Shown piece by piece: positions 7,939-15,907 of a DNA stretch of 64,000 nucleotides. This DNA is from Leifsonia sp. TF02-11 (GTDB lineage Bacteria > Actinomycetota > Actinomycetes > Actinomycetales > Microbacteriaceae), in the NCBI RefSeq assembly GCF_017565305.1, contig NZ_JAGEKP010000003.1:372001-436000 (forward strand), in the 5' to 3' direction. The position numbers were made by a program, and so were the translations under genes. Below the pieces are notes generated by a model. It ran no database searches and was not told the DNA's origin. It saw only the letters and a list, made by a program, of their open reading frames with translations. Within the stretch, counting starts at the first letter, position 1. The number at the start of each line of letters is the position of its first letter.

Positions 7939-8958
7939 TCAGTTCGCCGTGGTCAGGGCCGGGATCGCCGCGACGGTTCGGGTGCGGGCCGACTCGTACG
8001 CGCCGAGGATGATGCCGAGGACCTCGATGCCCTCCTTCTGCGTGTGCAGCGGGCGGGTGCCGTCGAGGATGCTGCGCGCGAAGTGGTTCAGCTCCTCGCC
8101 GAACTGATGCACGGCCTCCAGCTCGACGACCGTCGCCTCCGCGTCGCCGCGCTTCTTGACGGTCAGCGTGGTGCCGTCGCTGGTGAGGCTGCCGAGCTCA
8201 CCGACCGCCGAGAACTTCTCGGTGCCCGGCGCCGCCTCGTACGCCCAGCTGGTGACCACGGTGCCGATCACGCCGTTGTCGAAGCGCACGAGCACGGTGG
8301 CCGAGTCCTCGCCCTCCATGAACGTCAGACGGTGGGTGGCGAGCAGCGCGGTGACCTCCACGGGCGCCCCGCCCGCCAGGTGCAGCAGCAGGTAGGTCGG
8401 GTGGTAGCCGGTGTCGATGAGCTCACCACCGCCGGAGGTGGACGCGTGCGCGCGCCACCCCATGTTCGACGGGTCGAAGTCGTTGAAGAACGAGTCGGTG
8501 GTGCGCACCTCGTAGACGCGCCCGATCGCTCCGGACTCGATCAGCTCCTTCGCGCGGGCCACGGCAGGGAGGAAGAGCTGGTTGTGCGCGCACATCAGCG
8601 TGACCCCGGCCTCCTCGACGGCGGCGGACACCTCTGCGGCCTCCTCCGCGGTCAGACAGAGCGGCTTCTCGCAGAGGATGTGCTTGCCGGCCCGGGCTGC
8701 TGCGACGATGGCGTCCTTGTGGAGGTGGTGCGGGAGGCAGATGTCGACGGCGTCGATGTCGGCCTCCGCGAGCATGGTGCGGTAGTCGGCGTAGATGGCC
8801 GCGCCCGTGGCCTCAGCGCGCTTCTCCGCGCTCTCGCGCACCGGGTCGGCGACCGCGGCGAACGTGATGGTGTCGGGGTTGCGGAGGTAGCCCTCGACGT
8901 GTGCGCCGGCGATGCCGCCTGCGCCGATCAGGCCGATGCGAACGGTGTTTTCGGACAT
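7939..8958 (-). CDS. Gfo/Idh/MocA-family NAD(P)-dependent oxidoreductase
   Basis: 339 residues. Rossmann nucleotide-binding motif GLIGAGGIAGAHVEGYL at the N-terminus, then CEKPLCLTAEEA with the family's EKP catalytic Lys near residue 100, and a C-terminal alpha/beta substrate domain with GGGELIDTGYHP. Enzymes of this family oxidise or reduce sugars, inositols or their derivatives. A second family member lies upstream on the same strand, separated by a 57-nt palindromic repeat, suggesting a shared carbohydrate pathway. Substrate unknown. Confidence 0.9.
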   Translation of the reverse strand: MSENTVRIGLIGAGGIAGAHVEGYLRNPDTITFAAVADPVRESAEKRAEATGAAIYADYRTMLAEADIDAVDICLPHHLHKDAIVAAARAGKHILCEKPLCLTAEEAAEVSAAVEEAGVTLMCAHNQLFLPAVARAKELIESGAIGRVYEVRTTDSFFNDFDPSNMGWRAHASTSGGGELIDTGYHPTYLLLHLAGGAPVEVTALLATHRLTFMEGEDSATVLVRFDNGVIGTVVTSWAYEAAPGTEKFSAVGELGSLTSDGTTLTVKKRGDAEATVVELEAVHQFGEELNHFARSILDGTRPLHTQKEGIEVLGIILGAYESARTRTVAAIPALTTAN

Positions 8959-8987
8959 AACGGAAGTTCTCCAAAGGTTCGAATGAT

Positions 8988-9044
8988 CGAGGGGCACGTC
9001 GATGTCCCCCTCGAGGCCCGAAGGGGACAACGACGTGCCCCTCG
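8988..9044. repeat. 57-nt palindromic repeat, copy 1 of 5
   Basis: An imperfect palindrome beginning CGAGGGGCACGTCG and ending CGACGTGCCCCTCG. It lies 25 bases behind the stop of the second Gfo/Idh gene and before the start of the first. It has the same length and ends as the copies at 26788, 33754, 45606 and 55761. Confidence 0.85.
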
Positions 9045-9069
9045 CGGGATCAGAAGGTGGGTGGTGAGG

Positions 9070-10068
9070 TCAGCGGGTGGCGACCGGGAGGGCAGGGGTC
9101 ACCGCGGCGTGGGCGGCGGCGGACGCGTTGGCGGCGACCACCGTGCGGGTGAGCGCCAGCGCGTGATCGAGGTTGGCGTCGGCCCTGCTGCCGTCGTGGA
9201 TGCGCCGCACCCACTCGTCGAACGCGCCGGGCTCGTCCTCGGGCAGCGGCAGCTCGCGCCAGCCGTCGCCGTCGTCGATCAGGAGGCCGCCCCCGGCCGC
9301 GCCGTAGGTCACGGCTCCCTGCGTCCCGCGCAGCTCGATGGTGAAGTCGCCCTGCCCTTGCACGAGACTGGCCTCGAAGACGCCGATCCGGCCGCCCTCG
9401 AACTCGGCGGTGACCACGGCGTTGTCCTCGACCTCCCGGCCGGTGACACCGCCGTAGGTCGCGGTGATGCGGGTCGGCTCGCTGCGGTGGAACAGGCGGG
9501 TGAGGTAGGCCGGATGGCAGCCGAGGTCGGTGAGCGCGCCGCCGATGGCCTCAGCCGGATATCCGAACCGGTCGGGCAGCCAGCCGGTCACCCACCCGTC
9601 GTGGGCCAGCCGGACCCGGCTGTACGCGAGCTCGCCGAGAGTGCCCTCGTCGAGGATCTTCTCGATCGCGAGCGTGTACCCGTGGTACAGCCGCGGCAGG
9701 GAGACGACGAGCGACACCCCGGCGGCGTCGGCCGCGGCGACGAGCTCCTCGGCCTCCTCGACGGTCGGTGCGAGCACCTTCTCGGTGAAGACGTGCTTGC
9801 CCGCCGCGATGGCGCGGCCGATGACGTCGCGGTGCTGATCGGTGGAGGTGGTGATGGTGACGGCGTCGAGCCCGTCGCGGGCGAGCAGCTCGTCGAGGTC
9901 GGCGACGAACTCGACACCGAACTGCTCGGCGGCGGCACGGCCGCGCTCGGGATCGTCGTCCCAGATGGCGACGAGGGAGGTTTCGGGATGGTTCTGGGCC
10001 GCGCGCGCGTAATCGCCCGCGTGCACGTGCCAGAAACCGATCGCAGCGACAGCGAGTGGATGGGACAT
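9070..10068 (-). CDS. Gfo/Idh/MocA-family oxidoreductase, second copy
   Basis: 332 residues starting at ATG 10068. The N-terminus is a divergent Rossmann motif (AAIGFWHVHAGDYARAA) in place of GxGxxG. The catalytic block reads FTEKVLAPTVEEAEEL, with Val where Pro is usual in EKP. The C-terminal domain has GGALTDLGCHPAYLTRLF. Only distantly similar to its neighbour, so not a recent duplicate. A 12-bp inverted repeat lies in its upstream region. Likely a sugar or polyol dehydrogenase. Confidence 0.87.
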   Translation of the reverse strand: MSHPLAVAAIGFWHVHAGDYARAAQNHPETSLVAIWDDDPERGRAAAEQFGVEFVADLDELLARDGLDAVTITTSTDQHRDVIGRAIAAGKHVFTEKVLAPTVEEAEELVAAADAAGVSLVVSLPRLYHGYTLAIEKILDEGTLGELAYSRVRLAHDGWVTGWLPDRFGYPAEAIGGALTDLGCHPAYLTRLFHRSEPTRITATYGGVTGREVEDNAVVTAEFEGGRIGVFEASLVQGQGDFTIELRGTQGAVTYGAAGGGLLIDDGDGWRELPLPEDEPGAFDEWVRRIHDGSRADANLDHALALTRTVVAANASAAAHAAVTPALPVATR

Positions 10069-10095
10069 GACCTGTGAAGGCCTCCTTGCCTGGTA

Positions 10096-10146
10096 TTCGA
10101 TGCGCGCGAACGCCTTTAGCCTAACCACTTCGCTGCGCGCATCGAA
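10096..10146 (-). promoter_or_regulatory. Perfect 12-bp inverted repeat upstream of the oxidoreductase
   Basis: TTCGATGCGCGC at 10096-10107 and its exact complement at 10135-10146, centres 39 bp apart (almost four helical turns). It starts 27 bp before the minus-strand start at 10068 and flanks an AT-richer core (TTTAGCCTAA). This looks like a pair of repressor sites around the promoter. The regulator is not in the immediate neighbourhood. Confidence 0.5.
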
Positions 10147-10222
10147 GACCTTTTGCAGGATTGCCAGCAGAAGTTCACGAGCGGACGTGGACCTCCGTCG
10201 CCGGGGTGTAGCGTCGGGCACT

Positions 10223-10981
10223 GTGACGTCCATCCGACTGCATCGCGAATGGCACGGCGACGAGGACTCGCCCTATCCGCCGCTGCTGCTGATCCATGGC
10301 GGCGGCTCTACCATCCCGTCGAACTGGGGCATGCTGATCCCGCTGCTCGAGCGCAGCCGCTCGCTGCTCGCCGTCGAGCTGCAGGGACACGGACGCACGC
10401 CGGCGGGCGACCGCGAACCGTCGTTCGAGGGGTCGGCCGACGACGTCGCTGCGGTCCTCGACGAACTGCACCTCGCGCCCGTCGACGTGCTCGGCTTCAG
10501 CAACGGCGGTCAGGTCGCGCTGCAGCTGGCGGCACGCCACCCCGAGCGGGTGCGCCGGCTCGTCCTCGCCTCGACACCGGTGCGTCGGGAGGCCATGGTC
10601 GACGGATTCTGGGACGGCCTGGAGGCCGGGCGGTTCGAAGACCTCCCCGCGGTCTACGCCGAGGCCGACCTCGCCGTGAGCCACGACCCGGAGCACGCGC
10701 GCCGGATGTTCGAGCTCGACCGGCGGCTGATGCTGGGCTTCGCCGACTTCCCGGACGAGCTGATCGCGTCGGTCGCCGCTCCGACCCTCGTCGTCGGCGC
10801 GGACCGCGACGTCATCCGCCCAGGGCATTTCGTGGAGCTCGCCGCGTTGCTTCCCGACGCGCGACTGCTGATCGTCCCCGGTGTCCACGGCGACTACCTC
10901 GGCGAGGTGCTGGCGGCGTCCGGCGACGACCGCGCGCTGCGTTCGTTCCTCCCGTATTTGCTGGCTTTCCTCGAAGACTGA
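10223..10981 (+). CDS. Alpha/beta hydrolase
   Basis: 252 residues from GTG 10223. Oxyanion loop LLIHGGGST at 22-30; nucleophile elbow GFSNGG with Ser93; acid Asp in VVGADRDVI; catalytic His in VPGVHGDYLG near residue 230. It is a soluble single-domain enzyme, probably an esterase or related hydrolase of small carboxyl esters. GTG is chosen because it lies a few residues before the first strand; the upstream open frame would overlap the divergent promoter. Confidence 0.88.
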   Translation: MTSIRLHREWHGDEDSPYPPLLLIHGGGSTIPSNWGMLIPLLERSRSLLAVELQGHGRTPAGDREPSFEGSADDVAAVLDELHLAPVDVLGFSNGGQVALQLAARHPERVRRLVLASTPVRREAMVDGFWDGLEAGRFEDLPAVYAEADLAVSHDPEHARRMFELDRRLMLGFADFPDELIASVAAPTLVVGADRDVIRPGHFVELAALLPDARLLIVPGVHGDYLGEVLAASGDDRALRSFLPYLLAFLED

Positions 10982-11063
10982 ACCTTTATAGGTCATTCAG
11001 AACCGTGTCAATCCCCTTTCTTCGCATGCGCGGATGCGGCACTCGTAAGGCACTATTGGGGAC

Positions 11064-11378
11064 ATGGGAAAACTCCTCTACGGCGCGGGTCAGGAATATG
11101 ACCTCGACGACCGCGTGCTGAGTCACGTCAAGCTCGCGATCGTCGCCAAACTGCGCCGCCACGAGAGCTTCCTGCTCAATTGGGACGTGCCGGTGGACCA
11201 GGGTTCCGGACGCGTTTCGCTCTGGATCAGCCGCGAGATCCCCCTCGCGTTCCAGTTCTCCGGAAGCCGGCCGCCGGCGATCAACCCGCAGTGGCTGGAA
11301 GCGCTCATGCACACGTCGCAGCGCACGGGCGGCATGGTCGTCATGGCGGAGGACGAGGTCGGGCACCACCTGCCGTAG
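11064..11378 (+). CDS. DUF7882-type small protein
   Basis: 104 residues beginning MGKLLYGAGQEYDLDDRVLS, then HVKLAIVAKLRRHESFLLNW and a beta-rich tail (VSLWISREIPLAFQFSG). This pattern is typical of a small Microbacteriaceae family often mislabelled as ATP-dependent DNA ligase; I place it in DUF7882 from memory. It has no ligase motif. Members occur in many copies per genome and no function is known. Its presence is one of the stronger taxonomic hints in the window. Confidence 0.75.
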   Translation: MGKLLYGAGQEYDLDDRVLSHVKLAIVAKLRRHESFLLNWDVPVDQGSGRVSLWISREIPLAFQFSGSRPPAINPQWLEALMHTSQRTGGMVVMAEDEVGHHLP

Positions 11379-11450
11379 GCAACCGTTTTGCCTCGAGCGT
11401 TGCTCTCGATGCGGAACGCCGACCAGCGACCGGCCTTTGTTGGCCGCGAC

Positions 11451-11493
11451 GTCGAACACGGTCACGCACGCTGTTGGACCGAGCCAAGCGCCC
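11451..11493 (-). pseudogene. Fragment duplicated from the membrane protein gene at 12831
   Basis: This stretch matches 12965-13007 with only a few mismatches; both read, on the minus strand, AWLG-x-x-ACVTVF. Here it is flanked by unrelated sequence and has no start or membrane domain around it, so it is a remnant of a duplication. Confidence 0.5.
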
Positions 11494-11532
11494 GAACGGG
11501 ATCTGAGGTTCGCTCCGGTCGGAATCACCTGA

Positions 11533-12381
11533 TCACGGCGCGTCCCCGCGGGCCTCAGCCAGCTCCCGTTCCGCTTCGCGCACGGCGCGCTGGAGTTCGG
11601 GGATGCGCTTCCGCAGAGCCCGCTCCGCCGCCTTCGACTCCGCCAGTTCGGCCTCGGTGCGTTGCAGGCGGCGGTCGAGGGAGGCCCGCTCCGCCTCCAG
11701 GTCGGCGCGCCGGTCGACTTCCGCGTCGAGCTCGTCGTCGAGGGCGTCCGCGTCCGACCGTGCCCGTTCGAGTGCCCGTTCGGCCGCGCGCACCACGCGC
11801 TGGCGTTCGCGGCGCTCGCTCGCGGACTCGTGCGGCGCCGCCTCCGACGGCGATGCGGTCTCGGCCTCCGCGTCGGGGGCAGCGGGACGCGGTCTCGCGG
11901 CCAGCTCCGACTCGTCGAGCGGCACGGCGACCGCCTCGGAGACATCCACGGACTCCACGCCCGTGGATTCGAGCGCTCGCACGAGCATCCCGCTGCGCAC
12001 GGCTGCGGCCGCCGCCGGGTCGATCACGGCGGCCTGCAGCGTCTCCTCGACCTCCCTGCCCACCGCCGGGCTCGCGTCGAGGTCGCGCAGCGCGGTCTGG
12101 AGGAGCCGCTGACGCTGGCGGGTCAGCTCACGGATCGCGTCGCGGTCGCGGGCGGCGAACGCATCGCGCATCCGGTCGCCGAGCGCGAGGATGCGGTCGA
12201 TCAACGCGGGGTCTCTGCGCGTCAGCGCGTTCACCGCCGCCGCCGACGCTGTCGGCTTGCGCAGCGCCTTGATGTCGGCGCGGAGTCCGCCGTCGGCACC
12301 CGCGGCCGCGGCCGCCCGCGCGGCGACGAAGTCCGCGGGAGGGACCCCGTACAGGTCCGCGGCCACGTCGCGCAGGTCCAT
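11533..12381 (-). CDS. Coiled-coil hypothetical protein
   Basis: 282 residues. The N-terminal third is alpha-helical and carries AADLYGVPPADFVAARAAA, recalling a family of actinobacterial proteins that begin with DLYxxPPxxFVxAR. The C-terminal 110 residues are a long charged coiled coil (SERRERQRVVRAAERALERA onward). There is a Pro/Glu-rich linker between them. No membrane segment or enzyme motif. Possibly structural or a partner of a DNA-associated protein; function unknown. Confidence 0.75.
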   Translation of the reverse strand: MDLRDVAADLYGVPPADFVAARAAAAAGADGGLRADIKALRKPTASAAAVNALTRRDPALIDRILALGDRMRDAFAARDRDAIRELTRQRQRLLQTALRDLDASPAVGREVEETLQAAVIDPAAAAAVRSGMLVRALESTGVESVDVSEAVAVPLDESELAARPRPAAPDAEAETASPSEAAPHESASERRERQRVVRAAERALERARSDADALDDELDAEVDRRADLEAERASLDRRLQRTEAELAESKAAERALRKRIPELQRAVREAERELAEARGDAP

Positions 12382-12418
12382 GGCGCGAGTGTACGCGCTG
12401 CGCGCCGCCCGGTCGCGG

Positions 12419-12682
12419 TCAGTGGTTGCGGAGCTCCGTGACGAGCTCCGCCTTGTTCTTCTTCGAATACCCGCTCAGCCCGAGCTCCTTCGCGCGCTTC
12501 TTGAGCTCTGGCACGGTCCAATCGTCGTACGATCCGGACTCGCCGCCCTTGCGGCCGACCGCCTTGCGTCCACGGGCGGCCGCCGCATTCGAGATGCGTG
12601 CCGCCTTCTCCTTCGAGTTGCCTTCGTCGCGGAGCTTCTCGTACAGCTCCTGGTCCTTCAGCGACGACTCCCGTCCGGGCAT
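12419..12682 (-). CDS. Rho-N-like small DNA/RNA-associated protein (DUF7218-like)
   Basis: 87 residues. ATG 12682 follows GGAAGGAG closely. The N-terminal block KDQELYEKLRDEGNSKEKAA then RISNAAAARGR matches a small family I recall as DUF7218. The C-terminal 35 residues (WTVPELKKRAKELGLSGYSK then KNKAELVTELR) form a SAP/Rho-termination-factor N-terminal helix-extended-helix, a nucleic-acid-binding module. Likely a small nucleic-acid-associated protein; biological role unknown. Confidence 0.8.
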   Translation of the reverse strand: MPGRESSLKDQELYEKLRDEGNSKEKAARISNAAAARGRKAVGRKGGESGSYDDWTVPELKKRAKELGLSGYSKKNKAELVTELRNH

Positions 12683-12830
12683 GATGCGCTCCTTCCGTCG
12701 TACAGCGCGGACGGTACCCCTCGATCCGCGTGCGGTCACCGGGTGCGGCGCCTTCGACGCACCTTCCGTGGACGCCCGGCGCACCTCGAGTGCGGCTCTA
12801 CGCAAAACGTCGCCCAGCAGCGTTGCTTAC

Positions 12831-13073
12831 CTATGCTCCATCGAGGCTTCGGTATCGCCCGACCCTGTACTTCTTGTCGTGACTGGCGATGGCGATGAGG
12901 ATCACACCACACAGGTAGGCCATCCCAGCAAAAACGTACGAAGCGCTGTTGTGAGCGGTGATGCCGAAGACGGTGACGCACGCTGCGAGACCAAGCCAAG
13001 CGAATCCGGTCCAAAGCCGCGACGAGCCGAACATCCACCTCATCCAACGGGGCAGGTCGTGCGACTCAGTCAC
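12831..13073 (-). CDS. Small two-helix membrane protein
   Basis: 80 residues with two membrane helices (about 22-40 and 47-63), a Trp-rich N-terminus (LPRWMRWMFGSSRLW) and a basic tail (HDKKYRVGRYRS). A short copy of its first helix region lies at 11451-11493, showing past duplication. The gene is less GC-rich than its neighbours. Function unknown. Confidence 0.6.
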   Translation of the reverse strand: MTESHDLPRWMRWMFGSSRLWTGFAWLGLAACVTVFGITAHNSASYVFAGMAYLCGVILIAIASHDKKYRVGRYRSLDGA

Positions 13074-13290
13074 CTGATGCCTTTCATCCTCGACAAGCAG
13101 CGATTTTCGGTAGTCCCTGACGAGCCACGTACCCGATTGCCCCGGAAAGGGACCTCACCAGCGAGCCGAACTCGGTGGGTCCACGTCTGGTTACTGACAT
13201 GGATATATTACAGCGTCACGGATGTGCGCCCGCGGCATCACAGCGGGCCTCCGCCTCGAGCGTGTGGGTCACCGGGTGCGCACAAGCAGA

Positions 13291-13320
13291 AGGACCCGCG
13301 GCCGGGCGGCCACGGGTCCT
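13291..13320 (-). terminator. Hairpin behind the Pro-rich membrane protein gene
   Basis: AGGACCCG at 13291-13298 pairs with CGGGTCCT at 13313-13320, and GGCC/GGCC continue the stem inside. It lies 17 bases after the minus-strand stop and a TCCTTCTG run follows, so termination is plausible. Confidence 0.7.
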
Positions 13321-13336
13321 CCTGAGACAGTGAGTG

Positions 13337-14101
13337 CTACGCGCGCGGCGCCTTCGACGCCTTGATCGCGGCGAACCACGCGCTCGACGGGCGCAGCCAG
13401 ATGAGGATGACCGCGACGATCGAGAGGACGACCTGCAGACCAGCTGTACCGAAGCCGTTCGGGATGTTGATCAGCGACAGCGCGGTCAGGACCGTGAGGA
13501 CGATCCGCGCCCAGTTCGCGCCGCGACGCATGAGGAACGCGAACAGCACGAAGGTGACCGCCCAGAAGATCAGCGTGACCACGGAGACGCCGATGGCGAC
13601 GCCGACTGCCGCATTGGCCAGAGTGTCGATGTTCTGGCCGTGCAGATCGGCGTTCGAGTTCTGGAGCTGCCGAACGATGGCCGCGTGGTCTCCCCCGACC
13701 AGGCTGATGGTGATGATGCCGCTGATCACGCTCAGCAGGGCGCTCGCGATGTACAGCCAGAACGCTGTGTTCACGGTCGTCGGGATGCTGGTCGGTCGCT
13801 CGACGGGCGCCGCTGGGGCAGCGGCGTACGCCGGGAATGCCCCGGGAGGCGGCGGAGGAGCGGCCGGGTAGCCGCCGGCAGCGGCGGCAGGTGCAGCGGG
13901 CTCTGGCGTGACGGGCGGCGCGGGCGGTGCGTCGCTGACCGGTGATGCGGGAGGTGCGGCCGCGGCGGTCGGCTCTGCGGGCTCAGCGGGCGCCGCGGGC
14001 GGCTCTGCGGGCGCCGCGGGCTCGGAAGCCGGCGGGACGGCGCCGTTCTGGTCGGCGCCCTCTGCGGGCCGCGGCGTGTTCTCGTCCTCAGGAATGCTCA
14101 T
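13337..14101 (-). CDS. Pro/Ala-rich membrane protein
   Basis: 254 residues in two parts. Residues 1-105 are a low-complexity Ala/Pro tract with an APPPPPGAF segment, expected to be disordered. Residues 110-245 hold four hydrophobic helices (around TAFWLYIASALLSVISGIIT, VGVAIGVSVVTLIFW, ARIVLTVLTALSLI and LQVVLSIVAVILIWL). This cytoplasmic Pro-rich tail plus four-helix layout is common in actinobacteria for uncharacterised envelope proteins. No enzymatic motif. Monocistronic, with a hairpin after it. Confidence 0.75.
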   Translation of the reverse strand: MSIPEDENTPRPAEGADQNGAVPPASEPAAPAEPPAAPAEPAEPTAAAAPPASPVSDAPPAPPVTPEPAAPAAAAGGYPAAPPPPPGAFPAYAAAPAAPVERPTSIPTTVNTAFWLYIASALLSVISGIITISLVGGDHAAIVRQLQNSNADLHGQNIDTLANAAVGVAIGVSVVTLIFWAVTFVLFAFLMRRGANWARIVLTVLTALSLINIPNGFGTAGLQVVLSIVAVILIWLRPSSAWFAAIKASKAPRA

Positions 14102-14251
14102 GCCGCGACGATACTGGAATCGCTCTGGTCAGGCTATACTCTGGCGCGCGCGGCGTGAGGATCGCTCGGCTGGAGCGGGTCACGCGTGGCCCAGCGGTTC
14201 GACCGCCGGCCCTTCCGCACGGCGCAGGTCGCCGCCGGTCAACCCGCGCGA

Positions 14252-14524
14252 TCAACTCAGGGAGTCGAAGTCGAACCAGAACGAGTCGTCCTCCTCGTGC
14301 TCGCTCGCCGCGACCGGTTCGCGGGGGATGCTGGCCGTCTCGATGCGCACGCGGGTCTGGCTGGTCACGAAGACCTCGGTCGGCGGCCGGCTCGACTGCG
14401 TGATCGACACGAAGTCGCCCGCGCTTCTGCTCGCTTCGATGATGCGCCGTTTGAGCTCGTCGACAGGCTCGCGATCGACGAACGTGAAGCGCAACTCGTC
14501 GATGTAGACGTGGAACACCTGCAT
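14252..14524 (-). CDS. Small hypothetical protein
   Basis: 90 residues. TTG 14530 and ATG 14524 are both possible; GGGGAG lies 6 bases before the ATG, which favours 14524. The sequence begins MQVFHVYIDELRFTFVD and contains FVSITQSSRPPTEVFVTSQT with a very acidic, aromatic tail (EEDDSFWFDFDS). It appears soluble, alpha/beta. No family recognised. The region between it and the next upstream gene holds only about 90 bases. Confidence 0.6.
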   Translation of the reverse strand: MQVFHVYIDELRFTFVDREPVDELKRRIIEASRSAGDFVSITQSSRPPTEVFVTSQTRVRIETASIPREPVAASEHEEDDSFWFDFDSLS

Positions 14525-14611
14525 GCTCAACTCCCCGGAATCGTGCCCTCCCGCCGAATAGTACGCGGCCCACCGGGTTGCGCCAGTGCACAGGTGTATC
14601 GGAAGGGATTC

Positions 14612-14950
14612 TCACATCAAGTCGAAATCGAGCCCGTCGAGGTCGTCCGTGCCCTGGTGCACGAAGGTGGCTCGCTGCGGGCCGAAAGCCCCCATGCGCT
14701 TGTCGAGATCGGCGACGAAGTCGTCGGAGCGCAGCTCCGCGCCCTCGAACGTCTCGGTCTCCGCCAGGATCTGACTGGCCGGGCCGAGCAGCAGAAGGGT
14801 CTCGCCGACCTCGCCGTTGTCCAGGATCGCCGGCGCGCGGACCTCCGCGGCCGCGGCGTTCCTTGCGAGCGTGGCCGCGAATCGCACCACGGCGTCCGCG
14901 ATCGCGTCGCCGGTCAGCAACGAGCCGCTTGCGTAGTGGATCCTTTTCAT
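14612..14950 (-). CDS. Small hypothetical protein
   Basis: 112 residues from ATG 14950 (MKRIHYASGSLLTGDAIADA). An in-frame start 21 codons upstream (15013) is possible but would add a Pro-rich stretch without coding character. The body is Ala-rich and helical and ends in acidic LDGLDFDLM, which resembles the acidic aromatic tail of the gene at 14252; the two may be distant relatives or work together. No family name can be given. Confidence 0.6.
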   Translation of the reverse strand: MKRIHYASGSLLTGDAIADAVVRFAATLARNAAAAEVRAPAILDNGEVGETLLLLGPASQILAETETFEGAELRSDDFVADLDKRMGAFGPQRATFVHQGTDDLDGLDFDLM

Positions 14951-15077
14951 GACCCATTCGTACGAGCCGAACACCGGGTGGTCAAGGGGCCGGGGAGGGG
15001 ATTGCGCATCCACGGTTTCGGGGATTGCGTGACCGTCGTCGTCCGCCTCGCGACTGGCGTGCCTTTAACATGAGGCA

Positions 15078-15854
15078 GTGAGTGCAGACGTCGAGAACGA
15101 GGCGATCGTGGCACGGCTGCGCGCGGCAGGCTGTGTCTTCGCGGAGGAGGAGGCCGCCTTGCTCGTGGAGGCTGCGGCCTCGTCGGAGGAACTCGAGTCG
15201 CTCGTCGAACGCCGCGTCGGCGGGGAGCCGCTCGAGCCGCTGCTCGGGTTCGCCGAGTTCGGCGGCCTGCGCGTCCACGTCGACGCCGGGGTGTTCGTCC
15301 CGCGGCGCCGCACCGAGCTGCTCGCGGCGACGGCTGCAGCGCTCGCGCGGTCGGGAGAGGTGGTCCTCGATCTCTGCTGCGGTGCCGGCGCGATCGGCGC
15401 CGTCGTCGCCGCACGCGTCCCAGGGGCTGTCGTCTACGCCGCCGATGTCGATCCGGCCGCCGTGCGCGCCGCTCGGGTGAACCTCCCGCCGGAGCGGGTC
15501 TTCGAAGGCGACCTGTTCGCCGCGCTGCCCGGGTCGCTGCGCGGGGCGATCTCGGTCATCGCCGTCAACGCTCCGTATGTCCCGACGGAGGCGATCGCGC
15601 TGATGCCCCCTGAGGCCCGCCTCTATGAGCCGGCCGTGGCGCTGGACGGCGGCGCGGACGGCCTCGACCTCCACCGTCGCATCGCCGCGGAGTCGCCGGA
15701 TTGGCTCGCGCCGGACGGTTCCGTCGTCATCGAGACGAGCCGCGAGCAGTCGGCGCGCAGCGTCGCGCTCTTCGAGGGCGCGGGCTTCTCCGCTCGGGTG
15801 GTCGAGGACGAGGACCTCGACGCCACGATCGTGCTCGCGACGCTCACCCGCTGA
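15078..15854 (+). CDS. PrmC/HemK-like SAM-dependent methyltransferase
   Basis: 258 residues from GTG 15078. PrmC-type landmarks are present: FVPRRRTELL at 73-82, SAM motif I DLCCGAGAIG at 98-107, and NAPYVP at 164-169 in place of the canonical NPPY. PrmC methylates the Gln of the GGQ motif in release factors. Here the second position of NPPY is Ala, and the N-terminal helical domain is short, so it is a paralogue often named putative protein N5-glutamine methyltransferase. The true target is uncertain. Confidence 0.85.
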   Translation: MSADVENEAIVARLRAAGCVFAEEEAALLVEAAASSEELESLVERRVGGEPLEPLLGFAEFGGLRVHVDAGVFVPRRRTELLAATAAALARSGEVVLDLCCGAGAIGAVVAARVPGAVVYAADVDPAAVRAARVNLPPERVFEGDLFAALPGSLRGAISVIAVNAPYVPTEAIALMPPEARLYEPAVALDGGADGLDLHRRIAAESPDWLAPDGSVVIETSREQSARSVALFEGAGFSARVVEDEDLDATIVLATLTR

Positions 15855-15907
15855 GACCGCCGCGGCGCGGATGGCTGCGCGGGCGTGACAGGGGTACCGT
15901 GTCCGGC

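Noticed and set aside
7681-10077. 798-codon plus-strand frame opposite the two Gfo/Idh genes
   Set aside because: Both oxidoreductases have full Rossmann and EKP motifs on the other strand; this frame has none.
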